Below are positions 53,841 through 62,541 of a stretch of 64,000 nucleotides of DNA, in pieces (the first letter of the stretch is position 1; every line of letters starts with the position of its first letter). The translations under genes were made by a program, and so were the position numbers. The notes beneath the pieces were generated by a model. The model was given only the letters and a program-made list of their open reading frames with translations, was not told where the DNA came from and made no database searches. This DNA comes from Geothrix fuzhouensis (GTDB taxonomy: Bacteria > Acidobacteriota > Holophagae > Holophagales > Holophagaceae). The stretch is from positions 270,938 to 334,937 of the forward strand of contig NZ_JANHMQ010000003.1 of NCBI RefSeq assembly GCF_024609325.1, written 5' to 3'.

Positions 53841-55343
53841 ATGAATCGTCAGGTAAAGCAGGTCTTGGGGTTGTCGGCCTTCGCGGCTGGGTGCATGGCT
53901 CTCGGGATGGGGCTCAGCCATGGCTGGCAGGCCCAGGCGCAGGAAGAGAAGCCCGTCATGGTGGAAACGAAAGGGATGGACCGCCTGCCCCCCATCGCGG
54001 ACGTGGCAGAGAAGCTCAACCCCACGGTGGTGGCCATCACCAACACCAGTTTCGTAAAAAATCAGCGCTTCGAGCACCCCCAGATCGGGGGCGAGGACTT
54101 CTTTGACTTCTTCTTCGGCCCTGGTGGGCCGCAGCAGCGGCGGACGCCCCGGGGGGGGAATGACGAGCAGCGGGCCGTGTCGGGCGGATCCGGCGTGATC
54201 ATCAGCCCTCAGGGTGAGATCCTCACGAACTACCATGTCATCGCCAGCATGGGCGCCAGCGACAACGCCCTGGAGGTGAAGACCTCCGATGGGCGCAGCT
54301 TCAAGGCCACGGTGCTCGGCAAGGACAAGGAGCTGGATATTGCGCTCATCAAGATCGATGCGGCTCACCTGCCCTTCGCCAAGCTGGGCGAGTCGGATTC
54401 CCTGCGCATCGGCGAGTGGGTGGTGGCCATCGGCAACCCCTTCGGCCTGGAGCACACCGTCACCCAGGGCATCATCAGCGCCAAGGGCCGCAAGCTGGAT
54501 ACGGGCGTGAGTTCCTTCCTCCAGACCGACGCCGCCATCAACCGCGGCAATTCCGGCGGCCCTCTGCTCAACCTGAAGGGTGAGGTGGTGGGTATCAACA
54601 CCGCCATCAACCCCGCGGGTCAGAACATCGGCTTTGCCGTGCCCATCAGCCAGGTCAACCGCATCCTCAAGGACCTCCGCAGCGGCAAGCCCGTAAGCCG
54701 TGGCTACCTGGGTGTCGGCCCCACTGATCTGGATCAGGCCTACCAGGACGCGCTGGGCGTGAAGGAGGGCGTGGTGGTCAGCACGGTGGAGAAGGGCCAG
54801 GCGGCCGACAAGGCCGGCGTGCAGCGGCTGGATGTGATCACTGCTGTGGACGGACATCCCGTGCGCAGCCAGGACGAGCTGGTGAGCGTGATTTCCAGCC
54901 GCCGGGCCGGCGAGACCATCAAGCTGTCCGTTTGGCGCGATGGCAAAACCCTCACCCTCACCGCCACCCTGGGCGACCGCAAAGCCCTGGAAGCCCAGCG
55001 CCGGGGTGACTCGGGCGAGGATTCCGAGGATGAGAGCGGTCAGAAGCCTCAGGGCGAGGCAAAGAGCCTCAACCTGGACAAGCTCTACGGCTTCACCGTG
55101 GAGCCGATGGATGTGAAGCACCGGCTCAAAGGCGTGGTGGTGACCTCCGTGGATCCCCGCTCCCCAGCCGCCGAACGCGGCATGGCGCCCGGCATGGTCA
55201 TTACCGAGGTGGGGCGGCAGCCCGTGAACAGCCTGGCCGAGTTCAATGCCCAGGTGAAGAAAGCTGGCGGCAGAACCCTGCTGTTGTTCATCCAGAGCCC
55301 CAATGGCAGCCAGAAGGTGACCTTGGCCATCCCCCCGCGCTGA
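53841..55343 (+). CDS. HtrA/DegQ-family periplasmic serine protease
   Basis: A 500-residue protease. An N-terminal hydrophobic signal (VLGLSAFAAGCMALGMGLSH) comes first. The trypsin-like domain has His in ILTNYHVI, Asp in DIALIKID and Ser in GNSGGPLLNL. Two PDZ domains follow (about 270-370, YLGVGPTDLDQAY; and 410-500, YGFTVEPMDVKHRLKGVVVTSV). A Gln/Arg-rich loop (GPQQRRTPRGG) sits in the LA-loop position. It degrades or refolds misfolded envelope proteins. ATG 53841 is preceded by GAGGG; a GTG at 53829 is possible. Monocistronic, with a hairpin terminator after it. Confidence 0.93.
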   Translation: MNRQVKQVLGLSAFAAGCMALGMGLSHGWQAQAQEEKPVMVETKGMDRLPPIADVAEKLNPTVVAITNTSFVKNQRFEHPQIGGEDFFDFFFGPGGPQQRRTPRGGNDEQRAVSGGSGVIISPQGEILTNYHVIASMGASDNALEVKTSDGRSFKATVLGKDKELDIALIKIDAAHLPFAKLGESDSLRIGEWVVAIGNPFGLEHTVTQGIISAKGRKLDTGVSSFLQTDAAINRGNSGGPLLNLKGEVVGINTAINPAGQNIGFAVPISQVNRILKDLRSGKPVSRGYLGVGPTDLDQAYQDALGVKEGVVVSTVEKGQAADKAGVQRLDVITAVDGHPVRSQDELVSVISSRRAGETIKLSVWRDGKTLTLTATLGDRKALEAQRRGDSGEDSEDESGQKPQGEAKSLNLDKLYGFTVEPMDVKHRLKGVVVTSVDPRSPAAERGMAPGMVITEVGRQPVNSLAEFNAQVKKAGGRTLLLFIQSPNGSQKVTLAIPPR

Positions 55344-55362
55344 ACGGGTCCACCACCTTCCC

Positions 55363-55386
55363 GAAGCCCCGGTTCTCCGGGGCTTC
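55363..55386 (+). terminator. Hairpin terminator after htrA-like gene
   Basis: GAAGCCCCGG and CCGGGGCTTC form a 10-bp stem with a four-base loop, 20 bases after the protease stop. The following sequence is only moderately T-rich. Confidence 0.65.
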
Positions 55387-55433
55387 TGCTGTTCAGGGTA
55401 AACTCACAGGTTCAACCAGGGTAAGGAACGACC

Positions 55434-56672
55434 ATGGGCCAACGCCTCCTACTTGTGGACAGCGACCGGAGCTTCCTCAAGGAGCACCAGGTCAGCCTGG
55501 AAGCAGCCTTCGATCTAGAGGTAGCCAAGTCGCCGGAAGGCGTGACGACCTTCCTGGAAATGGGCGACTTCGCGGCGGTGCTCATCTGCGTTGAAGTGGC
55601 GGACAACAAGGGGTACGCCCTCTGTTCCACCATCCGCAAGCAGGCGGCCCTGAGTGGCATCAAGATCGCTCTCATCAGTGCCAAGGCCACGGAGGAGGAG
55701 TACCGCCGGCACCAGAGCCTCAAGGGCCGGGCCGATCTCTACCTGCACAAGCCCATTGCTCCCAGCGCGCTGGTGGCCGCGCTGGCCCCCTTGGTGCCCG
55801 GCCGCAGCGTGGATCCCGACAACCCCCTGGGCGACTTGGCGGATACGGAAATGGGCGACGATTGGCTCGATGGCTTGAAGGCCTCGGTCGCCGAACCGCC
55901 ACCACCACCGCCCACGCCCTCCCGACCGGCCCCTGCAGCTCCTGCGCCCACAGTGCCAAAATCCAGTCGGGCTACCCAGCCACCGGACACCACCCGTGCC
56001 CACCTCTTGGAGGAGCAGGTGGTCGCCCTCCGGGAGGAACTGAGGTTGCGGGGTCAGCAACTCCAGGAGGCCGAGGATTACCTTCATCAGCAGATCGGCG
56101 CCACAACCCTGAACCTCGACGAGATGTCCGCCCGGGACGAGATGCTCGCGGCGGCCCAAAAGGAAGCCAATGACGCCAAGGAGCAGGCCCATATCCTTCA
56201 GCTCAAGCTAGCCGGGGTCGAAGCCGCGTCGCGGGGTCAGGACCGCGATCTCGCTGGACTCAGCGACCGTCTCAAACAGGTGGAAGCTGAACTCGAGGCC
56301 GCCCGGGCGCAGTCCGGGGAGCGGGAGCAGCAGGCGCAGACGCTGCAGGAACAGCTTCAGATGCGCCAGGAGGAGATCACCCGGCTGACGGTGCAGGTTT
56401 CGGGGCTGCGTCAGCAGCTCGATGAAAGCACCGTCCAGCATGAGGGCGAACGGCTGGAGTTGATGAACGGGCTGGACCAGAAGGATGCGGAGCTGGCCCG
56501 GATGGCCCATACCCTGACGGAGCAGCGGGAGGCCTACACGGCCCTGGAGCGCGAGAAGCAGGCCGCCCACGGGAAGCTGTCCGAGCACCGCGATCGCCTC
56601 AAGAACCTGGAGACCCTGCTCCAGGAGGTCCAGGAACATCTGCGGCGGGGATCCGACCTCGCGAAGGGCTGA
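55434..56672 (+). CDS. FrzS-like pseudo-receiver coiled-coil protein
   Basis: A 412-residue protein. Residues 1-125 form a receiver-like domain in which the phospho-acceptor aspartate is replaced by Cys52 (LICVEVADNKGYALC), although YLHKPIAPSAL keeps the conserved lysine. A proline/alanine-rich linker follows (about 155-185). The rest is a long coiled coil rich in Gln, Glu and Leu. This order is that of FrzS, the Myxococcus polar motility protein whose receiver is also a pseudo-receiver. It begins a run with a CorC-type protein, MurU and AmgK. A role in polarity or surface motility is plausible by family only. Confidence 0.72.
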   Translation: MGQRLLLVDSDRSFLKEHQVSLEAAFDLEVAKSPEGVTTFLEMGDFAAVLICVEVADNKGYALCSTIRKQAALSGIKIALISAKATEEEYRRHQSLKGRADLYLHKPIAPSALVAALAPLVPGRSVDPDNPLGDLADTEMGDDWLDGLKASVAEPPPPPPTPSRPAPAAPAPTVPKSSRATQPPDTTRAHLLEEQVVALREELRLRGQQLQEAEDYLHQQIGATTLNLDEMSARDEMLAAAQKEANDAKEQAHILQLKLAGVEAASRGQDRDLAGLSDRLKQVEAELEAARAQSGEREQQAQTLQEQLQMRQEEITRLTVQVSGLRQQLDESTVQHEGERLELMNGLDQKDAELARMAHTLTEQREAYTALEREKQAAHGKLSEHRDRLKNLETLLQEVQEHLRRGSDLAKG

Positions 56673-56677
56673 CAGCC

Positions 56678-58000
56678 GTGACGTTAGCCGCGGCCCTCAT
56701 CTGCGTCGCCCTGCTCTTGGCCAGCGCCTTTTTCGTGATGGCGGAATTCGCGGCGGTGCGCGTGCGGTCCACCCAACTGGAGGCCCTGGCGGACACCGAT
56801 CCCCGGGCGGTTGCAGCCCTGGAGGTTCATCGGGGCCTGGGCCATCACCTCTCGGCCATCCAGGCGGGCATCGTGCTGTGCGCCCTGGCCCTGGGCGCCG
56901 TGGGTGAGGAGTTGTTCAGCGAGGCCTTCCGAGGCCTGTTCGGCCACTTGCCCTGGCCGGCCCTGGTCGCACCCGTGAGCTCTGGCCTCGCCCTCCTGGT
57001 GATGACCACCTTGGATGTCGTGCTGGCGGAACTGGTGCCCCGGAGCCTCGCCATCCGGGCTGCGTTGCCCTGGGCCCTGCGCACCGCCGCACCTCTGCTG
57101 GCCTGGTCGCGCCTGGTGCGCCCTCTGACCTGGGTCCTCATCCGCTTGAGCCACCTGGTACTGCGGGTTGTGGGGGTCCACCCCGAAGCCGGGGCCGAGG
57201 ATCTGCTCCCTTCAGAAGCCGAATTCCGCCGCATGCTCGAACGCAGCCAAGCCGAGGGCCACCTGGAGCTCGATCGCAAGGAGCTCATTGAGAACCTCTT
57301 CGACTTCAGCCGCCGCACGGTGAAGGAGATCGCGGTGCCGCGGGCCCAGGTGGTGTGCTTCGACCTGCACCGGGATCTGGAGGCCAACCTCACCTTGGCC
57401 CGCACCACCATCCACACCCGCATTCCCCTGGTGGAGGGGGACCTCGACCAGGTGGTGGGGGTCATCCACCTCAAGGAACTGCTCTGGGCCATGCAGGATG
57501 GGCCCAGTCTGGTAGACCTGCGGGCCCTGGCCCGCCCCGCCTTCTTCGTGCCGGAGATGAAGCCCATCCAGGGCCTGCTGCTGGAGTTCCAGCAACGCAA
57601 GCAGCACCTGGCCCTGGTAGTGAACGAGCACGGTGGCGTGGACGGCCTGGTGACCCTGGAGGATGTGCTGGAAGAGCTGGTCGGGGAGATCCAGGACGAG
57701 TTCGACCGCGAGGCCATTCAGCTGCGGAAGACCCGCGGGGGCGCCTGGTTGGCCCAGGGCAACGTCATGTTGGAGCAACTGGTCGACCACCTGGACCTGG
57801 ATCTCCAAGCCGAGGCCGGTTCCGTGAGCCTCGGCGGCTTCTTCCAGGAGCGCCTGGGTCGCGTGTTGCGCCCCGGGGATGAGCTGCGTCTCCAGGGCTG
57901 GCGCATCCGCGTCCTCTCCATGCGCGGCCTGGCTCCCACGCAGTTCCTGCTGAAACCCCTGCCGCCGGCGAACGGCACCCCGGAAGCTGGCGATGCCTGA
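56678..58000 (+). CDS. CorC/HlyC-type CBS-domain membrane protein (CNNM/UPF0053 family)
   Basis: A 440-residue inner-membrane protein. The DUF21/CNNM domain (residues 1-165) opens ALLLASAFFVMAEFAAVRVR and includes LVMTTLDVVLAELVPRSLA. A CBS pair (about 200-325) holds VPRAQVVCFD and LVVNEHGGVDGLVTLEDVLEELVGEI. The C-terminal CorC_HlyC domain has VSLGGFFQERLGRV. Homologues are linked to magnesium export or tolerance and have been called hemolysins. It starts at GTG 56678, and its end overlaps the MurU gene by 8 bases. Confidence 0.88.
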   Translation: MTLAAALICVALLLASAFFVMAEFAAVRVRSTQLEALADTDPRAVAALEVHRGLGHHLSAIQAGIVLCALALGAVGEELFSEAFRGLFGHLPWPALVAPVSSGLALLVMTTLDVVLAELVPRSLAIRAALPWALRTAAPLLAWSRLVRPLTWVLIRLSHLVLRVVGVHPEAGAEDLLPSEAEFRRMLERSQAEGHLELDRKELIENLFDFSRRTVKEIAVPRAQVVCFDLHRDLEANLTLARTTIHTRIPLVEGDLDQVVGVIHLKELLWAMQDGPSLVDLRALARPAFFVPEMKPIQGLLLEFQQRKQHLALVVNEHGGVDGLVTLEDVLEELVGEIQDEFDREAIQLRKTRGGAWLAQGNVMLEQLVDHLDLDLQAEAGSVSLGGFFQERLGRVLRPGDELRLQGWRIRVLSMRGLAPTQFLLKPLPPANGTPEAGDA

Positions 58001-58838
58001 AGTTCTGGACGGCTTCCTGCTGGCGGCGGGCCTGGGCACGCGCATGGGGGCCCTGAGCGCTTGTCTACCTAAGCCCGCCTGGACGCTTCGGGAGAAGCCC
58101 CTCCTGCAGTGGGGGGCCGACGCCCTCCGCCGGGCTGGTGCGGCTCACCTCGGCTGCAACGCCCACCTGCTGCCGGACCGCCTGCGAGCCGTGGCGGAGG
58201 GGCTTGAGGTCTTCTACGAACCCACCCTCCTGGGCAGCGCGGGGGGCCTGCTGCACGCCCGGGGCCGGGTGGAGGCGGAGCTGCTCACCTGGAACGCGGA
58301 CATCTGGGCGGACGAGGTGCCCTTCGACCTCCTGCGCTCACGCCACCGCGAGGCCGGGGCCAGTCTCAGCTGGCTGCTGGTGCCGCACCCCGGTGGCAAC
58401 TGGAATCCCGTGTGGATGGATCACGAGGGCCGCGTGCTGCCGAAGGGCGTGGCCGGGCCCTGGGGGCCCTACCACTTCACCGGCGCCGCCGCTTGGTCCC
58501 CTGGAGCCCTGGCCTTGCTGCCTGAAGGCCCCAGCGAAGTGAACGATCTGCGACCCCGCCTGGCCAGCCTCCCAATGGGGCATCTCGGCGTGGTAACCGA
58601 GCCCTTCCCCTGGCGCGAGGTGGGCACGCCGCACGCCCTCATCGAGGCTGCGGCGGACCTGGCGCCGGCTGCGGAAGGTCGTCTGCCGGGCTGTTACCTC
58701 CATCCCGCGGCTCGACTCGCCGGGCGCCTCACCCGCTGCATCCTGGGGCCCGGCGCGGCACCTCCACCCGCCATCACGGATGTAGATGCTCTCTGGTTTG
58801 AAGAAGGCGGCAACCAGGTGCGGCTGGGATTACCCTGA
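57993..58838 (+). CDS. murU: MurU-like N-acetylmuramate-1-phosphate uridylyltransferase
   Basis: A 281-residue nucleotidyltransferase. The signature is LAAGLGTRMGALSACLPKPA (the usual PKP lysine retained), then KPLLQWGADAL, LLGSAGGLLHAR and the metal-binding aspartate in WNADIW. Combined with the AmgK-like kinase 4 bases downstream it would make UDP-MurNAc from recycled MurNAc, the shortcut that bypasses the fosfomycin target MurA in pseudomonads. The assignment rests on the partner gene as much as on the sequence. Confidence 0.78.
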   Translation: MPEVLDGFLLAAGLGTRMGALSACLPKPAWTLREKPLLQWGADALRRAGAAHLGCNAHLLPDRLRAVAEGLEVFYEPTLLGSAGGLLHARGRVEAELLTWNADIWADEVPFDLLRSRHREAGASLSWLLVPHPGGNWNPVWMDHEGRVLPKGVAGPWGPYHFTGAAAWSPGALALLPEGPSEVNDLRPRLASLPMGHLGVVTEPFPWREVGTPHALIEAAADLAPAAEGRLPGCYLHPAARLAGRLTRCILGPGAAPPPAITDVDALWFEEGGNQVRLGLP

Positions 58839-58842
58839 AACC

Positions 58843-59826
58843 ATGGATCCCCGTCTGGCCCACGCCTTGGAGCGCTGGAACTTGTCGGCTCCCCGTCCCC
58901 TGGCGGGGGACGCGGGAGCCCGACAGTACATCCGCGTGACCCATCCGCAGGTGGGCACGGCGCTGGTGGTGCTGCATCCCCTGGACACCCCCGACAAGCC
59001 CGACGACAGCTACTTCGAATTCCGGGCTCTCCAGGCCTACCTGGATCCTGTGCTGCGGGTGCCCACCATCCTCCAGAGCGACGATGAGGACCGCTGTCTG
59101 CTGGTGGAGGACCTGGGCGACACCTCCCTGGAGCGCCGCCTGATGGAGCACCCCGAGGAAGAGCTCCGCTGGGCCGAGCAGGCCGGCTGGCTGCTGGCCA
59201 CCCTCGCCGGGCCGCTCACCCTGGGCGCCCCCGCCCACGCCTTCTTCATGAACCGCTCCTTCGACGAGGCCAAGTTCGCGTTTGAATGGGAGTATTGCCG
59301 CGCCAATTTCTTTCACGACTTCCTCCAGAAGGACCCGCCCCGCTGGCTGGATCGGATGATGGAGGAGGCCCACGCTAGCCTGGAGACCCGGGCGCACTTC
59401 TTTGCCCACCGCGACTTCCATGTGCGCAACCTCATGGTCCACGGCGACCGGCTGGTGGTCATCGACTTCCAGGACGCCCGCCGGGGTGCGGCCACCTACG
59501 ACCTGGCGAGCATCCTCTACGACGGCTACTGGGACTGGTCCCGGGAAGCAGGCCGGGCTCTGGTGGGGCCTCTCCAGAACGAGCTGGGCTGGAACCATGA
59601 GGCCCTGCTGGAAGAGCTGAACCTCAGCGCGCTCCAGCGCAACCTCAAGGCCCTGGGCACCTTTGGCCACCAGATCGTCCACCGCCACAAGGCCCACTTT
59701 GCCCCCGCGATTCCCCGCACCCTGCGCCATCTACGCGGCCACTTCCAGCGCATGAACCACCAGGACGGCGTGCTCGCCACCGAGCACTTGTTGCGTCTGG
59801 CAGAGGATCGGCTGCTGAAGGGTTAG
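58843..59826 (+). CDS. amgK: AmgK-like MurNAc/GlcNAc anomeric kinase
   Basis: A 327-residue aminoglycoside-phosphotransferase-fold kinase. LLVEDLGDTSLE is the hinge region, HRDFHVRNLM the catalytic loop with Asp and Asn, and VVIDFQDARRGAATYDLASIL the metal loop, all matching AmgK more closely than antibiotic kinases. It phosphorylates the anomeric carbon of MurNAc with ATP. ATG 58843 lies 4 bases after the murU stop, so the two are co-translated. Confidence 0.82.
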   Translation: MDPRLAHALERWNLSAPRPLAGDAGARQYIRVTHPQVGTALVVLHPLDTPDKPDDSYFEFRALQAYLDPVLRVPTILQSDDEDRCLLVEDLGDTSLERRLMEHPEEELRWAEQAGWLLATLAGPLTLGAPAHAFFMNRSFDEAKFAFEWEYCRANFFHDFLQKDPPRWLDRMMEEAHASLETRAHFFAHRDFHVRNLMVHGDRLVVIDFQDARRGAATYDLASILYDGYWDWSREAGRALVGPLQNELGWNHEALLEELNLSALQRNLKALGTFGHQIVHRHKAHFAPAIPRTLRHLRGHFQRMNHQDGVLATEHLLRLAEDRLLKG

Positions 59827-59859
59827 GTCACAAGCCGCCTCCAGCGCCCTGGGAGGCTG

Positions 59860-61857
59860 GTGAAGCGGGTTATGCTCTTGGCCATGTCCTCCATGGAGCG
59901 TGAGTCCAACCCCCTGATGCAGGCCCGGAAACTGGTCAGGGGCAAGGCGCTCTCCCACCAGGACCTGCAGTTGTTGAAGGAGATCCTCCGTGTCACGGAG
60001 GGCGAACTCGGGCCCTTGCTCGATTCTGGGTCGGGTCAGGCGCCCGTCCCCGCGGACGCTCCCCAGCTCGCCCGACTCCAGCGCTCCTTGGGTCTGTTCC
60101 TGGTCTTCCTCAACAGCTTCGCCAACCTGAAGCCAGGGAAGGACCGGATGGCCATGGGGCTGGTCCTGTCCCACAGTCTGAACGAGCTGAAGGCGATCGC
60201 CCAGGAAGCCAACATCGAGGTCCTCGAGAGCCATGAGGAGCCTGGCTGGGTCGTCTACCTCCTGGACCTCATCGCCTCGCTCCGGACGATGGCCACCTCG
60301 TTCGGACCAGAAGACCCGTTCCAGCTCCTGGATGATTGGGCGGCCTTCCTTCAGGAGCGGCGGGACAGCTTCAGGGATCTGCTCGCGATTCTCGTGGATG
60401 GGCCAGGCGGGGAAGAACGGGTGTCCCAGCTCAACAGTCGCATGAAGGCCCTCAACCGGGCCCTTCAGGGCGCGGGCGGGCGGCCCATTGAGGCCATCCA
60501 CAAGCTGGTGGATCTCCTGGAGACTTTCGTGCCCCAGGAGACCCTCTCGCGTGTCGAGCCACTGCTGCTGGTCCAGCATGTCCTCGATTCGCTCCGCCTC
60601 ATCCTGCTGTGGCCCCTTGACCAGGGCATCAACTGGGGGGCCCTGGAGCAGATCCGCGGGAGCCTTACCTGGCTCTGGAACCACCTCGGGTGGTCCCTGC
60701 CCCGCTACGATGCCCGTCGGCTCGAAGCCATGTTGACCCAGGAGGTTCGTGCCACGCTCAAGGGTGTGCGCGGATCGCAGCCCAAAGCTTTCCGGCTCCT
60801 CGCCCACAGCCTGGCCTCGCACCTGACCATCCTGGGCCTGGTGGATCCGATTCCGCCGGCGGGGAACATGCCTGAACAGGAACGGTACGCGGCAGTCCCG
60901 ACTTATTTCGTCGTGGAACGCGAGCTGGGGCGGCTGGTGGAGCAGCTGGGGCGGGCCCAGATCCTGGAGGGACTGCCGGAAGGCACCGAGGAGACCCTCC
61001 TGCTCTCGGCCTTCCTCCAGCAGGCGGTGCTCACCTTGAGCCAGGACCAGACCACCATCCATGAGCTCCTGCAGGAGGCCCTGATCCAGGCGGATGGCGA
61101 CCACCTTGCGCTCACGCTGGATCACCTGAAGACCGGGCTCATCAACCACCAGCGCCAACTGATGGCGGACCTGGTCAGGACCTTCTCTGCGGAACTCCGC
61201 CAGAGCATGTTCCCGAACTCCCCGACCCTGAAGGATGAGGGGGACCAGCTGCGACAACGCCTCTACCGTCTCTGGGAACAGCTCACCCGCCTGCTTCCCA
61301 GGCTCCGGACGCAGGTTCGGGAGAAGGACTACCTCCGCTTGGCGCTCACGCTTTTCCAGGCCCACAATCACGTGAACGCCTTCCGGCGGAGTCCGGAGTT
61401 CTTCCTCATCCGGGCTCAGGATCGTTCTGAAATGGACCGGTTGACGTCCACGTTCGGGTGGGTGCTGGACGCGCAGAGCGATATCGAACTGGCGCTAGTC
61501 AACGGAACGGAGTTGGTGGAGGAACTGTTCAGCTACCTGGAGGGATTCCTCGCCCGGATCAACGCCCGGGTACCCCTCATCAGCCATGACCTCATGGTGG
61601 CGAGGGAGGCCTTCCGCCTCAGCCAGCAGATGCAGGAGACCCAGGGAGGGGGGGCGGGGCGGACGAGGCTGGCCAAGATCTTCATCCAGTCCACCAAGAA
61701 GCTGGGCGTTCGCGATCCTCAGACCCTATCCCTTCTCCGACGCTGGGTGCGCTCGGAACGAGGGCGGCGGGAAATGCCGGATCCCCTCGACGGACTGAGT
61801 TCCCACTTGGAGCGGCTGATCACTCGGTTGGAAGCGGCCCTGGGCCAGCCCGTTTGA
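59860..61857 (+). CDS. Uncharacterised all-helical protein
   Basis: A 665-residue (or slightly shorter) protein that I do not recognise. It is almost entirely predicted alpha-helix, leucine-rich, with no signal peptide, membrane helix or familiar catalytic motif. Repeating segments such as LVDLLETFV and ELGRLVEQLGRAQ suggest a helical-repeat or scaffold protein. Starts are possible at GTG 59860 (GGGAGG just before, but close) or ATG 59884/59893. It follows amgK by 33 bases and precedes the chemosensory genes, so it could belong to either group. Confidence 0.6.
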   Translation: MKRVMLLAMSSMERESNPLMQARKLVRGKALSHQDLQLLKEILRVTEGELGPLLDSGSGQAPVPADAPQLARLQRSLGLFLVFLNSFANLKPGKDRMAMGLVLSHSLNELKAIAQEANIEVLESHEEPGWVVYLLDLIASLRTMATSFGPEDPFQLLDDWAAFLQERRDSFRDLLAILVDGPGGEERVSQLNSRMKALNRALQGAGGRPIEAIHKLVDLLETFVPQETLSRVEPLLLVQHVLDSLRLILLWPLDQGINWGALEQIRGSLTWLWNHLGWSLPRYDARRLEAMLTQEVRATLKGVRGSQPKAFRLLAHSLASHLTILGLVDPIPPAGNMPEQERYAAVPTYFVVERELGRLVEQLGRAQILEGLPEGTEETLLLSAFLQQAVLTLSQDQTTIHELLQEALIQADGDHLALTLDHLKTGLINHQRQLMADLVRTFSAELRQSMFPNSPTLKDEGDQLRQRLYRLWEQLTRLLPRLRTQVREKDYLRLALTLFQAHNHVNAFRRSPEFFLIRAQDRSEMDRLTSTFGWVLDAQSDIELALVNGTELVEELFSYLEGFLARINARVPLISHDLMVAREAFRLSQQMQETQGGGAGRTRLAKIFIQSTKKLGVRDPQTLSLLRRWVRSERGRREMPDPLDGLSSHLERLITRLEAALGQPV

Positions 61858-61900
61858 GGACCAAACCCGCCCGGGTGAGGATGGTTCCCCGCGCCCTTTG

Positions 61901-61919
61901 ACCGGTCAAACATTGACCG
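61901..61919. terminator. Inverted repeat upstream of the chemosensory operon
   Basis: CCGGTCAA-ACA-TTGACCGG is a perfect 8-bp-arm inverted repeat about 45 bases after the unknown gene's stop. With no T tract it may be a protein-binding site rather than a terminator. Confidence 0.4.
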
Positions 61920-61959
61920 GCATGGACAGTTTCTGATCTAAGGGGAGGGCTTTCAGTCT

Positions 61960-62040
61960 TTGGATTGCGCTATATAAGTCATTTTATATACATAGATACA
62001 TCGTTACGCGTGGATTGGCTGTCGATTTGCATTGGCTGTC
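61960..62040 (+). promoter_or_regulatory. Promoter region of the che operon with sigma-54-like element
   Basis: An AT-rich stretch (61968-61998) is followed by TGGCTG, five bases, TTGCA at 62016-62031. This keeps the GG and GC at sigma-54 spacing, with two mismatches in the -24 box. A 10-base direct repeat ATTGGCTGTC occurs at 62014-62023 and 62031-62040. The transcript would start around 62043, about 70 bases before the cheY ATG. Confidence 0.4.
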
Positions 62041-62115
62041 TACAGTTGCTGCCGGTTCAAGAACAGCTCGGGAGGCTCAAGCCGCCCGGTTTCCAACTTT
62101 TGGTTGAGGGGTGCC

Positions 62116-62490
62116 ATGACCCAACGAAAAAAAATCCTGCTCGTCGATGACTCCAGCACGGTGCTCATGGTGGAGCAAATGATCCTCAAGAACAGCCCCT
62201 TCGACATCCTGATCGCGAGGGATGGCGAAGCCGGGTTCGAGACGGCACTGAAAGAGCGCCCCGACCTGATCCTGATGGACGTGATGATGCCGCGCATGGA
62301 CGGCTTCGACGCGCTGCGGGAGATCCGGGCCAACGAGGAAATCAAGGACATCCCCGTCATCATGGTCACCACCCGCGGCGAGGGCGTGAACATCGAGACC
62401 GGGTACACGGTCGGTTGCAACGACTACGTCACCAAGCCCATCAACGGGTCGGAGCTGCTGAGCAAGATCAACAACCTCATCGGTTCCTGA
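62116..62490 (+). CDS. cheY: CheY-like single-domain response regulator
   Basis: A 124-residue receiver. Acidic pocket DD at 11-12, phospho-acceptor Asp55 (LILMDVMMPRMDG), switch Thr in VTTRG and the conserved lysine in YVTKPI are all present. ATG 62116 follows GAGGGG. It heads a chemosensory operon with a GAF protein, CheD and CheA, so CheA would be its phosphodonor. The output could be flagella, pili or polysaccharide secretion; nothing here decides. Confidence 0.92.
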   Translation: MTQRKKILLVDDSSTVLMVEQMILKNSPFDILIARDGEAGFETALKERPDLILMDVMMPRMDGFDALREIRANEEIKDIPVIMVTTRGEGVNIETGYTVGCNDYVTKPINGSELLSKINNLIGS

Positions 62491-62541
62491 GGTCTGGAGC
62501 CTCCCCGGTCCCGAAACCGCAGCCGATCACTGGAGCCTTCT

